Assembly: GCF_009823805.1 (NCBI RefSeq) | Contig: NZ_WUEK01000019.1 | Location: forward strand, 1 to 49,823 | Direction: 5' to 3' | Source: Nocardioides flavescens | GTDB lineage: Bacteria; Actinomycetota; Actinomycetes; Propionibacteriales; Nocardioidaceae | Length of the DNA: 49,823 bases | In this document: piece after piece, positions 40,354-47,349 of the stretch | Layout of the letters: each line of letters opens with the position of its first letter | Position numbering within the stretch: the first letter of the stretch is position 1 | Position numbers and translations under genes: made by a program | The notes under the pieces: generated by a model | The model's input: the letters and a program-made list of their open reading frames with translations, nothing else | The model's database searches: none | What the model was told of the DNA's origin: nothing

Positions 40354-40655
40354 TCTGGGCGGCGGTGCTCGGTGCCGGGGTCGGCTGCTACCTGCTCAAG
40401 CTGGCCGGTCTCTCGGTCCCGCCCCAGGTGCTCGAGCAGCCGCTCGTGAGCCGGGTCGCCGACCTGATCCCGGTCGCGCTCCTCGCGGCGCTGGTCGCCG
40501 TCCAGGTGCTCGCCGACGGCTCGCGGCTCGTGCTCGACGAGAGAGCCGCCGGCCTCGGCGCCGCCGTCGTGCTGCTCGTCCTGCGGGCGCCGTTCCTCGT
40601 CGTCGTCGCCGGCGCCGCGCTCACCGCCGCGCTGCTGCGGCTGGTCGGTGGTTGA
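40350..40655 (+). CDS. azlD: AzlD-family branched-chain amino acid exporter subunit
   Basis: This 101-residue small membrane protein has three to four helices and is the partner of AzlC. The region RVADLIPVALLAALVAVQVL is typical of the family. It overlaps azlC (GTGA). Its last codons and TGA stop lie inside the dispersed palindromic repeat (GGTGGTTGAGG), so repeat insertion probably set its present C-terminus (RLVGG). Confidence 0.92.
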   Translation: MIWAAVLGAGVGCYLLKLAGLSVPPQVLEQPLVSRVADLIPVALLAALVAVQVLADGSRLVLDERAAGLGAAVVLLVLRAPFLVVVAGAALTAALLRLVGG

Positions 40656-40760
40656 GGAAGTCGCGCTAGCGACTGTCTCGAAACCACTCACCGGCGAGAG
40701 TGGTTTCGAGACAGAACTTCGTCCTTCCTCAACCACCGGGAACGTCCTTCCTCAACCACC
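40647..40760. repeat. Dispersed palindromic repeat, copy 4
   Basis: A complete copy (40647-40737) has outer arms GGTGGTTGAGGA and TCCTCAACCACC and inner arms GTCTCGAAACCACT and AGTGGTTTCGAGAC. A second copy of the right tail follows (40738-40760). It overlaps the last codons of azlD and supplies its stop. Confidence 0.88.
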
Positions 40761-40775
40761 GGGAACGCGCGAGAA

Positions 40776-40814
40776 GGGGTCCGCACCGAAGCCACATCAG
40801 CCGGTGCGGACCCC
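40776..40814 (-). terminator. Hairpin after the M4 protease gene
   Basis: A perfect 13-bp stem (GGGGTCCGCACCG and its complement) with a 13-nt loop lies between azlD and the convergent protease gene. It may serve both strands. Confidence 0.82.
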
Positions 40815-40817
40815 CTG

Positions 40818-40857
40818 GGTCCCTCGCTCGCCGTTTCCGTCCGACTCGCGAGGGACC
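40818..40857 (-). terminator. Second hairpin after the M4 protease gene
   Basis: A perfect 10-bp stem (GGTCCCTCGC and GCGAGGGACC) with a 20-nt loop, directly before the 13-bp hairpin on the minus-strand transcript. Confidence 0.6.
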
Positions 40858-40915
40858 ACCGCGGGGTGCCGGGCAACCCCCGCTGTCCGGGACCCCGCGG
40901 TCGGTCGGGTGGAGC

Positions 40916-42610
40916 TCAGTTCACGCTGACCGCGCTCCACGCCGCCGCGACGGTGGACTGCTGGGTCGAGCCCGCGCCGTACAGGTCGCGTGCCGCGTCG
41001 AGCGTGGCGGTGCGGGCCTGGGCGTACGTCGTGCCGGAGGTCATGTAGACCGTCAGCGCGCGGAACCAGATGCGCTGCGCGGCGTCGCGACCGATGCCGG
41101 TCACGGTGGAGCCGTTGCAGGTGGTGGAGCTGTGGGCGATGCCGTTGATGGTCTTGGCACCCGAGCCCTCGGCGAGCAGGTAGAAGAAGTGGTTGCCCAC
41201 GCCCGAGGAGTAGTGGACGTCGAGGTCCTTGGTGCCCGTGCTCCAGCAGTTCGGCGACTTGCCGTCGGAGACGGGGTTGTCCATGCGGCGGAAGCCCTTG
41301 GCGTTCTTGAGGTCGAACTCCTCGCCGATGAGGTAGTCACCGGGGTCGGCGCTGTTGGCGGCGTAGAACTCCACCATCGTGCCGAAGATGTCGGAGGTGG
41401 CCTCGTTGAGGCCGCCGGACTCACCGGAGTAGGTCAGACCGGCGGTGTTCTCCGTGACGCCGTGCGACATCTCGTGACCCGCGACGTCGAGCGAGACGAG
41501 CGGGCCGTAGTTGGTGCCGTCACCGTCGCCGTAGGTCATCTTGGTGCCGTCCCAGAAGGCGTTGGCGTAGTTCTTGCCGTAGTGCACGCGGTTGAACGAG
41601 CCCTTGCCGTTGCCGAAGATGCCGGCCCGGGCGTGGACCTGGTTGTAGTAGTCCCAGGTCTCGTTGGTGCCGTACTGCGCGTCGACGGCGGCCGAGGCAC
41701 GGTTGGCGTTGGTGCCGTTGCCGAAGGTCGTGGTCGAGCTGGTCACGAGCGTGCCGTTGGAGCAGCCGATGCCGAAGAGCGAGCAGCCGGTCGAGTCCTG
41801 CTTGCCGGCCATGTCGGTGGTGTAGGTGCCACCGCGCGTCGCGTCCTTGAGCTGGTAGGTCGTGCCGGACTGGGTCACCTGCAGCGGGACGGTGCCGCTG
41901 TAGAGCGACTGGCCGGAGCCGTCGACGGTCTGGATGCCCTCCTCGCGGCGCAGCACCTCACCGGTCTTGGCGTCGACGTACGACGTCATGCGGCTCGGCG
42001 TGCCGTCGGTGCGCTTGCCGGCGGTCTCGACGGCCCACGCGAGACGGGTGCCCTGGCCGAGGGTGTCGACGACGAGCTGGGGAGCCTGCTGGCGGGCACG
42101 CAGCCCGTCGATCTCGCGGGTCTCCTTCGACGGCGCGAGCGCCTCGGCGATCGCCTCGGCCTCGGTGACCCCGGGCGTGGTGCGCAGGCGCAGCGGCTTG
42201 CCGAGGGTCTGGCTCACCCCGGCCCAGGCGCCGCCGGCGCTCTGGTGGACCACGAGGTCGCCGCCGACGACCCGCAGGCCGCGGTAGGTGCGCTGCATGC
42301 GCACGTGGCTCGCGCCCGAGCTGTCGAGCACCGCGTCGGTGGCGCGGAAGGCCTGGCCGCGGCTGAGGCGCACCTGGGGGCCGTGCTGGCGCAGCGAGGT
42401 CACCGCACCCTGGACCACGCGGACGGCGCGGGCGGGGTCGACCTCGTCACTGCTGATGCGGGTGGTGGCGGCAGTGGTGGTGCTGCTGGCGGCGGTGCCG
42501 GTGCTGGTGGTCGCGCTGGCGGTGCCGGCGACGGCGGCGACCGAGAGCGTGCCGGCGGCGACGATGCTCGCGGCCGCCGCGCTCCACACCTGGCGGTGGG
42601 TCCGTGACAT
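40916..42610 (-). CDS. Secreted thermolysin-family (M4) metalloprotease
   Basis: This 564-residue preproprotein has a Sec signal peptide (to about residue 35), a Thr/Ser-rich stretch, an FTP/PepSY propeptide (about 60-220) and an M4 catalytic domain. The zinc motif is HEMSH (H379, E380, H383), with the third ligand Glu in GGLNEATSD. The catalytic His of the C-terminal lobe fits DLDVHYSSGVGNHFFYLLAE. It would digest extracellular protein. The ATG at 42610 follows purine-rich GAAGAGAAGAGA; an in-frame ATG at 42634 adds eight polar residues. Palindromes lie upstream and hairpins downstream. Confidence 0.95.
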   Translation of the reverse strand: MSRTHRQVWSAAAASIVAAGTLSVAAVAGTASATTSTGTAASSTTTAATTRISSDEVDPARAVRVVQGAVTSLRQHGPQVRLSRGQAFRATDAVLDSSGASHVRMQRTYRGLRVVGGDLVVHQSAGGAWAGVSQTLGKPLRLRTTPGVTEAEAIAEALAPSKETREIDGLRARQQAPQLVVDTLGQGTRLAWAVETAGKRTDGTPSRMTSYVDAKTGEVLRREEGIQTVDGSGQSLYSGTVPLQVTQSGTTYQLKDATRGGTYTTDMAGKQDSTGCSLFGIGCSNGTLVTSSTTTFGNGTNANRASAAVDAQYGTNETWDYYNQVHARAGIFGNGKGSFNRVHYGKNYANAFWDGTKMTYGDGDGTNYGPLVSLDVAGHEMSHGVTENTAGLTYSGESGGLNEATSDIFGTMVEFYAANSADPGDYLIGEEFDLKNAKGFRRMDNPVSDGKSPNCWSTGTKDLDVHYSSGVGNHFFYLLAEGSGAKTINGIAHSSTTCNGSTVTGIGRDAAQRIWFRALTVYMTSGTTYAQARTATLDAARDLYGAGSTQQSTVAAAWSAVSVN

Positions 42611-42689
42611 GGGCGTTCTCTTCTCTTCACTCATCTGGTCCCGAGTCGGACGAGATGGCTGCACCCTGCCGCCGCAGGGCCGCGGTTGA

Positions 42690-42705
42690 GAACACACGTG
42701 TGCTC
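42690..42705. promoter_or_regulatory. Operator-like palindrome upstream of the M4 protease
   Basis: A near-perfect 16-bp palindrome has the core CACACGTGTG. It is 80 bp before the protease ATG, where transcription control is expected. Confidence 0.45.
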
Positions 42706-42732
42706 GCAGGTTCCTGCGTTGCAGGAACTTGC
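42706..42732 (-). terminator. Hairpin after dapB
   Basis: The stem GTTCCTGC / GCAGGAAC with loop GTT is extended by three more base pairs past a mismatch. It lies about 35 bp after the dapB stop on the minus strand. Confidence 0.65.
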
Positions 42733-42767
42733 AGAAGTGGGACCGGTCCCGGTGCCGGTCTCCGCGG

Positions 42768-43523
42768 TCAGTCCAGGTCGAGGACGTGCTCGAGCCCGAC
42801 CGTCAGGCCGGGGTGGTCGGCGATCCAGCGCAGCCCCGCGAGCACCCCGGGGGTGAAGGAGGCCCGGTCCATCGAGTCGTGGCGGATCGTCAGGGTCTCC
42901 CCCACCCCACCGAGCAGCACCTCCTGGTGGGCGACGAGCCCCCGCGCCCGCACGCTGTGGACGTGCACGCCGGCGACGTCGGCACCGCGCGCGCCGTCGA
43001 GACCGGTGCTGGTCGCGTCGGGCACCGGCCCCAGCCCCGCCTCGCGCCGGGCGGCGGCGACGAGCTCCGCCGTGCGCCGGGCGGTGCCGGACGGCGCGTC
43101 GGCCTTGGTGGGGTGGTGCAGCTCGACGATCTCGACCGACTCGTAGAACGGCGCGGCCGCGGCGGCGAACCGCATCATCAGCACGGCGCCGATGGAGAAG
43201 TTGGGGGCGATGAGCACGCCCGCGCCGGGGTCGTCACCGAGCCAGCCGCGCAGGGTGGCCAGGCGCTCGTCGTCGAAGCCGGTGGTCCCGACCACCGCGT
43301 GGATGCCGTGCTCGGCGCAGAAACGAAGGGAGTCCATGACCGCATCGGGGTGGGTGAAGTCGACCACCGCCTCGGCTCCGGCGCTCACGAGCTCCTCGAG
43401 CGCGTCGCCCGCGTCGAGGCTCGCGACGAGCTCGAGGTCATCGGCCTCCTCGACCGCCCGGACGACCTCGGCGCCCACCTTGCCCCGGGCTCCCAGCACG
43501 CCGACACGTCGTACCGCAGTCAC
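42768..43523 (-). CDS. dapB: 4-Hydroxy-tetrahydrodipicolinate reductase
   Basis: This 251-residue enzyme reduces HTPA in the lysine and diaminopimelate pathway, which also feeds peptidoglycan. The NAD(P)-binding motif GVLGARGKVG is at the N-terminus. VVGTTGF and APNFSIGAVLM match the cofactor and substrate loops. The signature ELHHPTKADAPSGTA carries the active-site His and Lys. The length is normal. The start GTG lies 6 nt after TAGGTT, so it appears leaderless. dapA is not in the window. Confidence 0.96.
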   Translation of the reverse strand: MTAVRRVGVLGARGKVGAEVVRAVEEADDLELVASLDAGDALEELVSAGAEAVVDFTHPDAVMDSLRFCAEHGIHAVVGTTGFDDERLATLRGWLGDDPGAGVLIAPNFSIGAVLMMRFAAAAAPFYESVEIVELHHPTKADAPSGTARRTAELVAAARREAGLGPVPDATSTGLDGARGADVAGVHVHSVRARGLVAHQEVLLGGVGETLTIRHDSMDRASFTPGVLAGLRWIADHPGLTVGLEHVLDLD

Positions 43524-43529
43524 GTGGCG

Positions 43530-43535
43530 AACCTA
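43530..43535 (-). promoter_or_regulatory. Leaderless-type -10 element for dapB
   Basis: TAGGTT on the minus strand lies 6 nt before the GTG at 43523. Confidence 0.6.
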
Positions 43536-43575
43536 CCGGGGCGCGCGTGTGCCCCGATCTGGCAGGGTGTGTGTC

Positions 43576-44091
43576 ATGGCGGTGCAGACGATCCCGGCTC
43601 GGATCCGCTGGGCGGTGGACTTCATGGACGTCCAGCCCGGTGACCACATCCTCGAGATCGGCTGTGGACCAGGTGCCGGAGCCGAGCTGATCTGCTCGCG
43701 CCTGCAGACCGGCAAGCTGTTCGCGATCGACCGCTCGGAGTCCGGTGTCGACCGGACCAAGAGGCGCTGCGCGGCGTACGTCGAGGCCGGTCGGCTCACG
43801 GTCCGGCAGATCGACCTGGCGACCCTGCGGGTGCCGGTCAAGCGCCTGACCAAGGTCTTCGCGTTCAACGTCAACCTGTTCTGGGTGCGCAACTGCGCCG
43901 ACGAGGTGGCGCTGCTGCACGAGCGCGTGCTGCCGGGCGGTGCGGTCTACCTCTTCTTCGAGGCCACCCGGCCCGACCAGGTGCCGCACATCGTCGAGAA
44001 GACGTCGGCGGCCCTGCAGACCGCGGGGTTCCGCGTCTCCGTGGTCGAGCAGAAGGCGCCTGCGGTCGTCGGGATCATCGGCAAGCGCTGA
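43576..44091 (+). CDS. Class I SAM-dependent methyltransferase
   Basis: This 171-residue protein has the SAM motif ILEIGCGPGAG (residues 26-35), the acidic end of the second strand (FAIDRS), and a later motif FAFNVNLFW where the catalytic region of such enzymes lies. The fold is nearly minimal and the substrate is unknown. It is divergent from dapB, with 52 bp between starts. The ATG has only a weak -10 (CAGGGT), and the frame upstream is antisense to dapB. Confidence 0.86.
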   Translation: MAVQTIPARIRWAVDFMDVQPGDHILEIGCGPGAGAELICSRLQTGKLFAIDRSESGVDRTKRRCAAYVEAGRLTVRQIDLATLRVPVKRLTKVFAFNVNLFWVRNCADEVALLHERVLPGGAVYLFFEATRPDQVPHIVEKTSAALQTAGFRVSVVEQKAPAVVGIIGKR

Positions 44092-44392
44092 AGGCTGCAG
44101 CCTGATCGCGCTGACAACAGCCTGTGGGCTGGTGCAGCCCCGATCCAGCCCGGGAACCTCGCCGGGCTCGCCGCCGGCCTCCTCGAGGGCGTCGCGGTCT
44201 TCGCACTGAGGGCGTCGACTGCTCCCTCGACCTCGGGACGGCGCCGTCCGCGCCGTCGGGACCGAGCGCTTCACCATCGGCACGTCCAGGAGCCACGCCC
44301 TAGGGGCGGCCGGTTGCGCCGGTCTGGTCTCACTGGTCGCGCGCTGACCCGCAGCGGTCTGGTCCGGTCCTCACCCCTGTGACGACCTTCTC
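44092..44392. other. Intergenic region without supported genes
   Basis: The 300 bp after the methyltransferase gene contain GGCTGCA near 44092 and a matching TGCAGCC about 38 bp later, which could form a weak hairpin. No open frame here has homology that I recognise. It leads into the chemotaxis promoter. Confidence 0.4.
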
Positions 44393-44420
44393 CTCAGGTC
44401 GGGCCCCACAAGGCCGATGT
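44393..44420 (+). promoter_or_regulatory. Sigma-28 (FliA)-like promoter for the che operon
   Basis: CTCAGG (44393-44398), a 14-nt spacer and GCCGATGT (44413-44420) resemble the flagellar sigma-28 promoter (TAAA, 14-16 nt, GCCGATAT). The match in the -10 part is 7 of 8. It ends 50 bp before the cheA ATG and fits the motility role. Confidence 0.55.
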
Positions 44421-44470
44421 GGACGGCGCTCCCTACGGAGCAGATCTCACGGACGAGAGGGAACGTCGGC

Positions 44471-46837
44471 ATGGATGAGATGGACGAGATCGTCCAGGAG
44501 TTCCTGGTCGAGAGTCACGAGAACCTCGATCAGCTGGACCGGGACCTGGTCGCGCTGGAGCAGCAGCCGGACTCGCGCGACCTGTTGGCCAGCATCTTCA
44601 GGACCATCCACACCATCAAGGGCACGAGCGGGTTCCTGGCCTTCGGTCAGCTCGAGTCGGTGACCCACGTCGGCGAGAACCTCCTCGCCCGGTTGCGCGA
44701 CGGCAAGATGCGGATGACGCCGGAGACGACCGACGTGCTGCTCGCGATGGTCGACACGGTGCGTGAGCTCCTCGCCGCCATCGAGGCCGACGGCACCGAG
44801 GGCGACGTCGACGTGACCGCGGTGGTCGCCCGGGTCACCGCCGTGCTCGAGGGCCGAGCCCCCGCCGCCCCCGCCGAGGCCGTCGTCGACCCGGTGCTCG
44901 ACCCCGCGGTCGACCTGCCCGTCGCACCACAGGTCGCCGACGAGGCCGACGCGACCGTGGACGAGACCCCGGACGAGCCCGAGCCTGTCGCGCTCGAGGA
45001 CCTCGCGCCCGAGCTGCCTGCCGCCGTACCGGCGCCGGCTCCCGTCGCCGCGACCGAGACCCGCGAGCCCGACACCACCGAGCCCGAGACCACCGAGGCC
45101 GCCGCCCCGCAAGACGGCGGCGAGGGCAAGGCCAAGCGCAACCTGGCCGAGTCGAGCATCCGCGTCGACGTCGACCTCCTCGACAGCCTGATGCGCCTGG
45201 TGGGCGAGCTCGTCCTGACCCGCAACCAGATCGTGCGCCAGGCCGGCGAGCAGGCCGGCGGCGAGCTGAACGGCGCCGCGCAGCGGCTCAACCTCATCGC
45301 CACCGAGCTGCAGGAGGGGGTGATGAAGACGCGGATGCAGCCCATGGACCACCTGTGGGCCAAGCTCCCCCGCGTCGTGCGCGACCTCGGCTCGATCTGC
45401 GGCAAGAAGGTCTCCCTGGACATGTTCGGTCGCGAGACCGAGCTCGACCGCTCCCTGCTGGAGTCGGTCAAGGACCCGCTCACCCACCTCGTCCGCAACG
45501 CCGTCGACCACGGTCTGGAGTCCCCCGAGCAGCGTCGCGCGGCCGGCAAGCCCGAGGAGGGGCTGCTCACCCTGCGCGCCTACCACGAGGGCGGCCAGGT
45601 CGTCGTCGAGGTCGCCGACGACGGCGCCGGCATCGACCCGGCCCGGGTCGCGGCGAAGGCGGTCGAGCGGGGGCTGCGCACGCAGGGCCAAATCGACGCG
45701 ATGAGCCAGGCCGACCTGCTGCAGCTGATCTTCCTGCCCGGCTTCTCCACCGCCGCCGCGGTCACCAACGTCTCCGGTCGCGGTGTCGGCATGGACGTCG
45801 TCCGCACCAACATCGAGGCCATCGGCGGCACCATCGAGGTCGAGTCGGTCCTGGGTCGCGGCACGACCTGCCGGCTGCGGATCCCGCTGACCCTGGCGAT
45901 CGTGCCGGCGCTGACCGTGGAGTGCTCCGGCGACCGATACGCGATCCCCCAGGTGAGCCTGCTCGAGCTGGTCGCCCTCGACGCCGACCGCGCCGCGGCG
46001 GAGGTCGAGGACGTCAACGGCGCACCCGTCTACCGCCTGCGCGGCGACCTGCTGCCCCTGGTCAACCTCGCCGAGGTGCTGCACGTCGAGTCCGACCGCT
46101 CCGACGGCCACGTGCTCATCGCCGTCCTGCAGGCCGAGGGCCGCCGCTTCGGCCTGGTGATCGACCGGGTGCTCAGCACCGAGGAGATCGTGGTCAAGCC
46201 GCTCACCACGAGGCTCAAGGCGGTCGGCGCGTTCTCCGGGGCCACCATCCTCGGCGACGGCCGGGTCGCGCTGATCCTGGACGTGCAGTCCCTCGCCCGC
46301 AACGCGCTCTCCCAGGAGGCCCTCGAGCACGGCTCGACGGGCCGGGAGTCGGTCCTCGACACCACTGACGCCGCCGAGCAGGTCAGCATGCTCATCGCCG
46401 GCATCGGAGGCGGGCGCCGGGTCGCGATCCCGCTGTCGTCGGTCACCCGCCTCGAGCAGGTGCCGACCAGCTCGGTCGAGGTCGTCGGCAGCCGCGAGGT
46501 CGTGCAGTACCGCGGCTCGATCCTGCCGTTGCTGCGCCTCGACAGCCACCTCGGCGCGATGAGTGAGCGCCACGGCGAGGACCTCGCGATGGTCGTCTAC
46601 TCCGCGGGCGGTCGCAGCGTCGCGATCGTCGTCGACGAGATCGTCGACATCGTCGACGAGGACACCCGCTCGCGCAGCGACATCGACGACCACGGCCTGC
46701 TCGGCTCGACGCTGATCCGCGACCGCATCGTCGAGGTGCTCGACGTGCGCAGCGCGATCCTCGCGGCCGACCCGCGCTTCTTCGTCGACGCCGACGAGGC
46801 CGACCCCTACGAGGCCCAGCTGGAAGGAGCGCTCTGA
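44471..46837 (+). CDS. cheA: Chemotaxis histidine kinase CheA with two CheW-like domains
   Basis: This 788-residue CheA has an N-terminal Hpt domain with H47 (FRTIHTIKGTSGFL), an acidic Pro/Ala-rich linker (about 135-225) in place of a clear P2 domain, dimerisation helices (about 228-300), and an ATPase domain with N box HLVRNAVDHGLE (338-349), DDGAGID and GRGVGMDVV (436-443). A CheW-like P5 domain follows (about 478-615). Residues about 636-775 form a second CheW-like domain (VAIPLSSVTRLEQVP and VAIVVDEIVDIVDED). The ATG follows AGAGGGA. It couples to cheW by a stop-start overlap (TGATG). Confidence 0.94.
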   Translation: MDEMDEIVQEFLVESHENLDQLDRDLVALEQQPDSRDLLASIFRTIHTIKGTSGFLAFGQLESVTHVGENLLARLRDGKMRMTPETTDVLLAMVDTVRELLAAIEADGTEGDVDVTAVVARVTAVLEGRAPAAPAEAVVDPVLDPAVDLPVAPQVADEADATVDETPDEPEPVALEDLAPELPAAVPAPAPVAATETREPDTTEPETTEAAAPQDGGEGKAKRNLAESSIRVDVDLLDSLMRLVGELVLTRNQIVRQAGEQAGGELNGAAQRLNLIATELQEGVMKTRMQPMDHLWAKLPRVVRDLGSICGKKVSLDMFGRETELDRSLLESVKDPLTHLVRNAVDHGLESPEQRRAAGKPEEGLLTLRAYHEGGQVVVEVADDGAGIDPARVAAKAVERGLRTQGQIDAMSQADLLQLIFLPGFSTAAAVTNVSGRGVGMDVVRTNIEAIGGTIEVESVLGRGTTCRLRIPLTLAIVPALTVECSGDRYAIPQVSLLELVALDADRAAAEVEDVNGAPVYRLRGDLLPLVNLAEVLHVESDRSDGHVLIAVLQAEGRRFGLVIDRVLSTEEIVVKPLTTRLKAVGAFSGATILGDGRVALILDVQSLARNALSQEALEHGSTGRESVLDTTDAAEQVSMLIAGIGGGRRVAIPLSSVTRLEQVPTSSVEVVGSREVVQYRGSILPLLRLDSHLGAMSERHGEDLAMVVYSAGGRSVAIVVDEIVDIVDEDTRSRSDIDDHGLLGSTLIRDRIVEVLDVRSAILAADPRFFVDADEADPYEAQLEGAL

Positions 46838-47301
46838 TGAGCACCACCGTCGCGACCGTCGCGGCCGACCACTCCGTCGGTCACCGCCGCCTGGTCACCT
46901 TCACCCTGCACGGCAGCACGTACGGCGTCAGCGTGGAGGCCGTCCAGGAGGTGCTGCGCGGCCAGATGCGCACCCGCATCCCGCTGGCACCCCCCGGCCT
47001 CGCCGGGCTGATCAACCTGCGGGGCCAGGTGCTGACCGCCATCGACCTCCGCGAGCAGCTCGGGCTCCCGGCCCGCGACGCCGAGGCGGGTGAGCCGATG
47101 CTGGTCGTCGTACGCGTCGCCGGCGAGCCGGTCGCCCTGCTCGTCGACACCATCGGCGCCGTCGTCGACGTCGGCGCCGGTCAGTTCGAGCCACCGCCGG
47201 ACACCCTGTCCGGTCCCTCGCGCGAGCTGATCCGCGGCGCCTACAAGCTCGAGGGCGAGCTGCTGCTCGACCTCGACGTCGAGCGCGCCGCCGCCGCCTG
47301 A
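46837..47301 (+). CDS. cheW: Chemotaxis coupling protein CheW
   Basis: This 154-residue protein links CheA to chemoreceptors. Family motifs are visible: YGVSVEAVQEVLRG, the core PGLAGLINLRGQVLTAIDL, and VALLVDTIGAVVDVG. The ATG overlaps the cheA stop by 1 nt (TGATG), and the gene ends 48 bp before the first receptor gene. Confidence 0.95.
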   Translation: MSTTVATVAADHSVGHRRLVTFTLHGSTYGVSVEAVQEVLRGQMRTRIPLAPPGLAGLINLRGQVLTAIDLREQLGLPARDAEAGEPMLVVVRVAGEPVALLVDTIGAVVDVGAGQFEPPPDTLSGPSRELIRGAYKLEGELLLDLDVERAAAA

Positions 47302-47349
47302 CCCCACCCGTCCCCTCGACCCGACCCCCGTCCGAACCGGAGCACCGTC

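Noticed and set aside
40916..42607. Plus-strand frame (635 residues) opposite the M4 protease
   Set aside because: It is an antisense shadow rich in Val/Gly/Arg; the protease has signal peptide, HEMSH and GGLNEATSD.
44092..44470. c-di-GMP riboswitch before the chemotaxis operon
   Set aside because: No GEMM core motif is visible; the only clear signal is the sigma-28-like promoter.
44447..46693. 748-residue minus-strand frame opposite cheA
   Set aside because: It is an antisense frame with Asp/Gly/Leu-rich composition and no domain; cheA is complete on the plus strand.
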